From: Streptomyces sp. CA-210063 | Lineage (GTDB): Bacteria > Actinomycetota > Actinomycetes > Streptomycetales > Streptomycetaceae | DNA length: 64,000 nt | NCBI RefSeq assembly: GCF_024612015.1 | Contig: NZ_CP102512.1 | Location: 7,750,001-7,814,000 of the forward strand | Direction of reading: 5' to 3' | Shown: positions 60,889 to 64,000 of the stretch, piece by piece | Layout: every line of letters starts with the position of its first letter | Numbering within the stretch: position 1 is the stretch's first letter | Notes under the pieces: model-generated | The model's input: only the letters and a program-made list of their open reading frames with translations | What the model was told of the DNA's origin: nothing | Databases searched by the model: none | Made by a program: the position numbers and the translations under genes

Positions 60889-61737
60889 ATGGGTCACTGG
60901 TGGGAACGGAACGTCATCGAGCCGGGCAAACTGCCGTTGCTCCTCGCGCTCGCCGCGTTCGTACTGACGTTCTTGACCACCAGGCTCATCACCCGTCTGA
61001 TCCGGGCGGGCAAGGGCCCGTTCCGCAACATCAGCGGCAGCGGTGGCGTACACATCCACCACGTCGTCCCCGGTGTCGTCCTCACCGTCGTCGGCGGCTT
61101 CGGCGCGGTGGCCAGTGACGGGCACGGCTTCGGCGCGCTCATCTCCGCCGTGCTGTTCGGCATGGGCGTGGGCCTCGTGCTGGACGAGTTCGCGCTGATC
61201 CTGCATCTCGACGACGTGTACTGGAGCGAGGAGGGCCGCAAGAGCGTCGAGATGGTCGTGCTGACGGCCGCCCTGGTGGGCCTGATGCTGATCGGCTTCC
61301 TCCCCTTCGGCGTCAACGACCTCGACGACGAGGAACTCCAGGACCGAGGCGCCGTCATCGTCAGCATGGGGACGAACTTCCTCATCGCCCTGATCGCCCT
61401 CAGCAAGGGCAAGGCCCGGACGGCGATCTTCGGCGTGGTCATCCCGTTCATCGCCGTCATCGGCGCCATCCGCCTGGCCCGCCCCACCTCCGTCTGGGCC
61501 CGCCGCTTCTACCGCCGCCGCCCGCGCACCCGCGCCCGGGCCTGGCGGCGCGCCTACCGTCACGACCGCCGCTGGGCGGGCCCCAGCCGCCGCTTTCAGA
61601 ACTGGATCGGCGGCACCCCGGACGCGGAGTCGGCCTCCGGGGCCGGTCCGTCCGGTCCCGCCGGTCCGTACGGTCCGTCCGGTCCCGCCGGGCCCGCCGG
61701 TTCGTCACGTCCGTCCGGTCCGGCCGAGCGTCGCTGA
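60889..61737 (+). CDS. Integral membrane protein with Gly/Pro/Ser-rich C-terminal tail
   Basis: 282 residues. Five or so transmembrane helices (about 17-35, 57-78, 85-105, 125-145, 165-200) and a GVHIHHVVPGVVL motif near the second, then LVLDEFALILHLDDVYW. An Arg-rich stretch (RRFYRRRPRTRARAWRRAYRHDRRW) leads into a GPSGPAGPYGP tail. Function unknown; the HIHH and DEF/DD clusters could bind metal. The last 142 bases overlap the convergent rhomboid-like gene. Confidence 0.8.
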   Translation: MGHWWERNVIEPGKLPLLLALAAFVLTFLTTRLITRLIRAGKGPFRNISGSGGVHIHHVVPGVVLTVVGGFGAVASDGHGFGALISAVLFGMGVGLVLDEFALILHLDDVYWSEEGRKSVEMVVLTAALVGLMLIGFLPFGVNDLDDEELQDRGAVIVSMGTNFLIALIALSKGKARTAIFGVVIPFIAVIGAIRLARPTSVWARRFYRRRPRTRARAWRRAYRHDRRWAGPSRRFQNWIGGTPDAESASGAGPSGPAGPYGPSGPAGPAGSSRPSGPAERR

Positions 61738-62381
61738 CGTACGGCCACGACCCCGTACACCACCAGCACGGCCGCGATCGCCGCCAGATGCTCCTTGCCC
61801 GCGAGGTTCTCCTTCGCCAGCACCTCGACGACCATCGCCAGGGCGACCGCGCCCGCCGTGACGTACGCCCGGTGGCGCAACCCCACGAACACGGCGAGCC
61901 CGACCACGGCCGCCGACGGACCGGTGTCCACGACCCGCGCGTCCGACGCGGGCAGCCCCACGAAGAGGACGTCCGGCCCGAGCGCGATGCCCACGCGCGC
62001 GTACAGCGTGCCGGTGAGCGTGGCGACGTACGCGAGCGCCACCGTCCGCCGTCGCCCCAGACAGATCTCCGCGATCCCGAACACGATCAGGATCTGCGCC
62101 AGCGCGCCCCACACCGGCAGATGCAGCGCCGGTACGAAGAGGGAGAGCGGGGTGCGCAGCAGCGCGAGCCAGAGCGGGTCGTCGGCGCGGACGGCACCCA
62201 CGTTCTCGATGAGCCGGTAGCCCCAGGACTGCTGGTGCACGAGGTGCACGACGGCCGCGAGGCAGACGGCGGCGACCGTCACGGGGATCGCCCGCAGGCG
62301 CCGCCGCGTGAGGGCCGACCGCACGGTCTCGTACAGGAGCCCCCATTCGGCACGGGCCAAGCGGACGGCGACCGCTTTCAT
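61596..62381 (-). CDS. Rhomboid-like membrane protein with Gly/Pro/Asp-rich tail
   Basis: 261 residues. Six hydrophobic helices; the second half has DTGPSAAVVGLAVFVG and KENLAGKEHLAAIAAVLVV, which correspond in position to the GxSG serine and the C-terminal His helix of rhomboids, but the GxSx motif is GPSA and the fit is loose. Probably a rhomboid-like protein of uncertain protease activity. The C-terminal tail (GPAGPDGPYGPAGPDGPAPE) is encoded opposite the tail of the convergent gene. Three 14-bp repeats carry its ribosome site. Confidence 0.78.
   Translation of the reverse strand: MKAVAVRLARAEWGLLYETVRSALTRRRLRAIPVTVAAVCLAAVVHLVHQQSWGYRLIENVGAVRADDPLWLALLRTPLSLFVPALHLPVWGALAQILIVFGIAEICLGRRRTVALAYVATLTGTLYARVGIALGPDVLFVGLPASDARVVDTGPSAAVVGLAVFVGLRHRAYVTAGAVALAMVVEVLAKENLAGKEHLAAIAAVLVVYGVVAVRQRRSAGPDGRDEPAGPAGPDGPYGPAGPDGPAPEADSASGVPPIQF
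61620..61737. repeat. Degenerate GGTCCS repeats encoding Gly-Pro tails on both strands
   Basis: A run of GGTCCG, GGTCCC and GCCGGG units reads as GPSGPAGP on the plus strand and GPDGPAGP on the minus strand, because Gly (GGN) and Pro (CCN) codons are reverse complements of each other. Confidence 0.88.
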
Positions 62382-62386
62382 GCGCG

Positions 62387-62428
62387 CGGCCTCATCTGTA
62401 CGGCCTCATCTGTACGACCTCATCTGTG
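62387..62428 (-). repeat. Three 14-bp repeats carrying the ribosome site of the rhomboid-like gene
   Basis: CGGCCTCATCTGTA twice, then CGACCTCATCTGTG. On the minus strand each unit contains GATGAGG; the last lies eight bases from the ATG at 62379-62381 and acts as its ribosome site. The relic gene upstream ends within this array. Confidence 0.85.
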
Positions 62429-62562
62429 CGACTCCAGGTGCCCGCGGCGCGGCCACTTCGGCGGTATCGGCCCGGCGCCGAGGCGCCCGCCATGTCCGAA
62501 GACCGACCGGGACAGCGCGAAGTTGAGCGAGACCCGCGTGATCCCGATCTCCCGGCCCGCTG
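62420..62562 (-). pseudogene. Relic of a phosphatidylglycerol lysyltransferase (DUF2156) gene, C-terminal fragment
   Basis: One minus-strand frame reads GREIGITRVSLNFALSRSVF, then GHGGRLGAGP, and stops at 62420-62422. This closely resembles the conserved C-terminal block of DUF2156/MprF-type lysyl-phosphatidylglycerol synthases (GI-RVSLNFAVFRSVFERG-R-GAGP as I recall it). Upstream the frame loses similarity within about 15 codons and no domain remains, so it is a remnant left by deletion. Confidence 0.55.
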
Positions 62563-62618
62563 GAGGAAGCCAGCGAACCCGGCACCATGTGTCCGCCGTG
62601 ACGGCGCGCGAACGAGGA

Positions 62619-62647
62619 GGCCGGTCCGGTGGGGTTCCGGACCGGCC
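62619..62647 (-). terminator. cobT terminator hairpin
   Basis: A perfect 11-bp inverted repeat (GGCCGGTCCGG and complement) with a 7-base loop lies 26 bases past the cobT stop. Confidence 0.85.
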
Positions 62648-62672
62648 GTGCGTGACGCACCCGCACCAACTC

Positions 62673-63794
62673 CTAGGTCGCGTCGTACTCCTCGGCGAGG
62701 TTCTTCTCCTCGGCCGCGTCCTCGTCGGCGCCCTTCTCCGGCTGCTCCGGCTCCCGCTCGGGCAGCTCGGCGGCCAGCGCGGCCGCGGCCTGCACCAGCG
62801 GCAGCGCCAGCAGCGCCCCGGCGCCCTCCCCGACCTTCACCCCATGGTCGAGCAGCGGCTCGATGGCCATCCGGTCCAGCGCCTTGGCCTGGGCCGGCTC
62901 CCCACTGCTCTGCCCGGCGAGCCACCAGTCGGGCGCCCGGAAGGCCACCCGCTGGGCGACCAGCGCACACGCCGCCGACACGACCCCGTCCAGGATCACC
63001 GGCATCTTCCGTACCGCGCTCTGCAGCAGGAACCCGGTCATGGCGGCGAGATCCGCCCCGCCCACGGTCGCGAGCAACTGCAACTGGTCCCCGAGCACCG
63101 GACGGGCCCGCCGCAGGGCGTCCCGTACGGCCGCGCACTTCCGCATCCACGCCAGGTCGTCGATCGCCCGGCCGCCCCGCCCGGTGACGACGGACGCGTC
63201 GGTCCCGCACAGCCCGGCGACGAGGACCGCCGCCGCCGTGGTCCCGCCGACGCTCACATCACCGAGGACGACGAGATCGGTCCCGGAGTCCGCCTCCTCG
63301 TCCGCGAGCGCGACGCCCACCCGGAACGCGGCCTCCGCCTCCTCCGCCGTCAGCGCGTCCTCGACGTCGATACGCCCGGACCCGCGCCGCACCCGGTGCC
63401 GTACGACCTCCGCGGGCAGCGCGTCCGGGTCGCAGTCGAGCGCGACGTCCACCACACGTACGGGTACGTCGAGCCGCCGGGCCAGCACCGCCACCGGGCT
63501 GCTGCCGTCGAGGACGGCCCGCACCAACTGGTCCGCGGTGCCCGCGGCCCGCGCGGAGACGCCGAGTTCGGCGATGCCGTGGTCGCCCGCGAACAGCACC
63601 ACACGGGCCTGGCCGATCGGCCGCACCGGGACGGCCGACTGCGCCGCCGCCAACCACTCACCCAGGTCGTCGAGGCGGCCCAGCGCCCCGGGCGGCACGA
63701 TCTGCCTCTCCCGCCGCGCCTCGGCGTCGCGGCGCACCCCACCGTCGGGGCGCTCGATCAGATCGGTGAAGTCGTCGAGATTAAGCGAGCTCAT
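62673..63794 (-). CDS. cobT: Nicotinate-nucleotide-dimethylbenzimidazole phosphoribosyltransferase
   Basis: 373 residues from the ATG at 63794 (MSSLNLDDFTDLIERPDGG); the upstream open frame is not conserved-looking. CobT landmarks are LPPGALGRLDDLGEWLA-type N-terminus, VLFAGDHGIAELGVS, VVLGDVSVGGTTAAAVLVAGLCG and LLATVGGADLAAMTGFLLQSA, with the catalytic glutamate region near VKVGEGAGALLALPLV. A charged ~35-residue C-terminal tail is extra. It makes alpha-ribazole phosphate for CobS (60024-60827). I see no cobalamin riboswitch in the 200 bases upstream. Confidence 0.95.
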   Translation of the reverse strand: MSSLNLDDFTDLIERPDGGVRRDAEARRERQIVPPGALGRLDDLGEWLAAAQSAVPVRPIGQARVVLFAGDHGIAELGVSARAAGTADQLVRAVLDGSSPVAVLARRLDVPVRVVDVALDCDPDALPAEVVRHRVRRGSGRIDVEDALTAEEAEAAFRVGVALADEEADSGTDLVVLGDVSVGGTTAAAVLVAGLCGTDASVVTGRGGRAIDDLAWMRKCAAVRDALRRARPVLGDQLQLLATVGGADLAAMTGFLLQSAVRKMPVILDGVVSAACALVAQRVAFRAPDWWLAGQSSGEPAQAKALDRMAIEPLLDHGVKVGEGAGALLALPLVQAAAALAAELPEREPEQPEKGADEDAAEEKNLAEEYDAT

Positions 63795-63982
63795 TCGCCG
63801 AACAGTACCGGCAGCGATCGAACACGACCCCGCCACACCGTGACCCCGTGACGTACGAACGTCCCCCCACGCCACCGGCACGTCATTGCACCTCCGATCA
63901 CGATCACCTACGTACCTTTTTGAGGCGAATGTCGTACGTCCTCCGCCCTGTCGCTTCGCTTCCGTCGTCCCCAGGAGCCGCC
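63795..63982. other. Divergent promoter region at the window end
   Basis: 188 bases between the cobT start and a plus-strand start. Partly AT-rich (63905-63935, with CCTTTTTGAGG). No conserved B12-box pattern was recognised. Confidence 0.4.
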
Positions 63983-64000
63983 ATGCCCCGCACCCCGCGG
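63983..64000 (+). CDS. Start of an unidentified gene (cut by window end)
   Basis: An ATG at 63983 has AGGAG six bases upstream and begins MPRTPR before the window ends. Only the start context supports it. Confidence 0.45.

Noticed and set aside
62382..64000. A cobalamin riboswitch near cobT or cobS
   Set aside because: I looked for the B12-box pattern on both strands upstream of cobT (63795-63982), between cobT and the rhomboid-like gene, and upstream of cobS, and did not recognise it.

Overview
The window is high-GC actinobacterial chromosome, almost certainly Streptomyces or a close relative. Supporting signs are strong third-position GC bias, GTG starts with GGAGG-type ribosome sites, two glutamine synthetases (type I GlnA and eukaryote-like GlnII), an NsdA-type regulator, DUF4360/DUF1996/DUF4191 proteins and a homodimeric AceE. 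From memory, the order glnII - glnA - lipA - lipB - aceE - GntR - E2 - lpd - pepA - cobS - cobT follows the S. coelicolor core chromosome. I saw no rRNA, tRNA, CRISPR array, transposase or phage gene.

Layout. 1-13 kb: the end of a SpoIIE phosphatase, an isomerase-like protein, TetR, a membrane-anchored hypothetical, a secreted GH89 alpha-N-acetylglucosaminidase, a small lipoprotein, a DUF1996 secreted protein with a Gln/Asn/Gly/Asp-rich linker, an epimerase, a winged-helix regulator and a DUF6891-like protein. 13-24 kb: glnII and glnA, each behind a GlnR-type operator (14295-14343 and 23932-23969), with secreted proteins, an ArsC-like protein, a phosphotransferase and HtpX/PspAB between them. 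24-28 kb: RDD, DUF4191, a small conserved protein, lipA and lipB. 28-38 kb: NsdA-like regulator, FAD oxidoreductase, TIGR01777 epimerase, GNAT, MarP-type protease, PGRP amidase, DUF4240 and WYL regulator. 38-53 kb: pyruvate/2-oxoacid dehydrogenase E1, E2 and E3, a GntR regulator and pepA, with a three-gene module between E1 and the regulator (a 1.6-kilo-residue P-type ATPase, a roughly 44-aa peptide and a small membrane-associated protein). 53-60 kb: a five-gene plus-strand locus that reads as an amino-sugar exopolysaccharide system. 60-64 kb: cobS, two convergent membrane proteins whose ends overlap, a relic of a lysyl-phosphatidylglycerol synthase gene, and cobT.

The most interesting system is at 53240-59990. 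It encodes a secreted Agd3/CE18-like deacetylase, a PelF-like GT4 glycosyltransferase, a polytopic membrane protein, a GH135 spherulin-4 hydrolase and a GH114 lipoprotein, the last four overlapping or nearly so. These families match the fungal galactosaminogalactan cluster (agd3, gtb3, sph3, ega3) and, for the transferase and membrane protein, the bacterial Pel machinery. The inference is that the strain makes, trims and deacetylates an alpha-1,4-linked GalNAc/GalN-type polymer.

A second theme is DNA structure at gene boundaries. Short tandem duplications abut stop codons (9828-9935, 20321-20352, 33261-33316) or duplicate translation-start regions (18544-18653, 55383-55440, 62387-62428). A family of palindromic intergenic repeats (seven copies, all 3' of genes) punctuates the window. 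One copy carries a four-fold 23-bp amplification and another is a chimera with a second repeat family.
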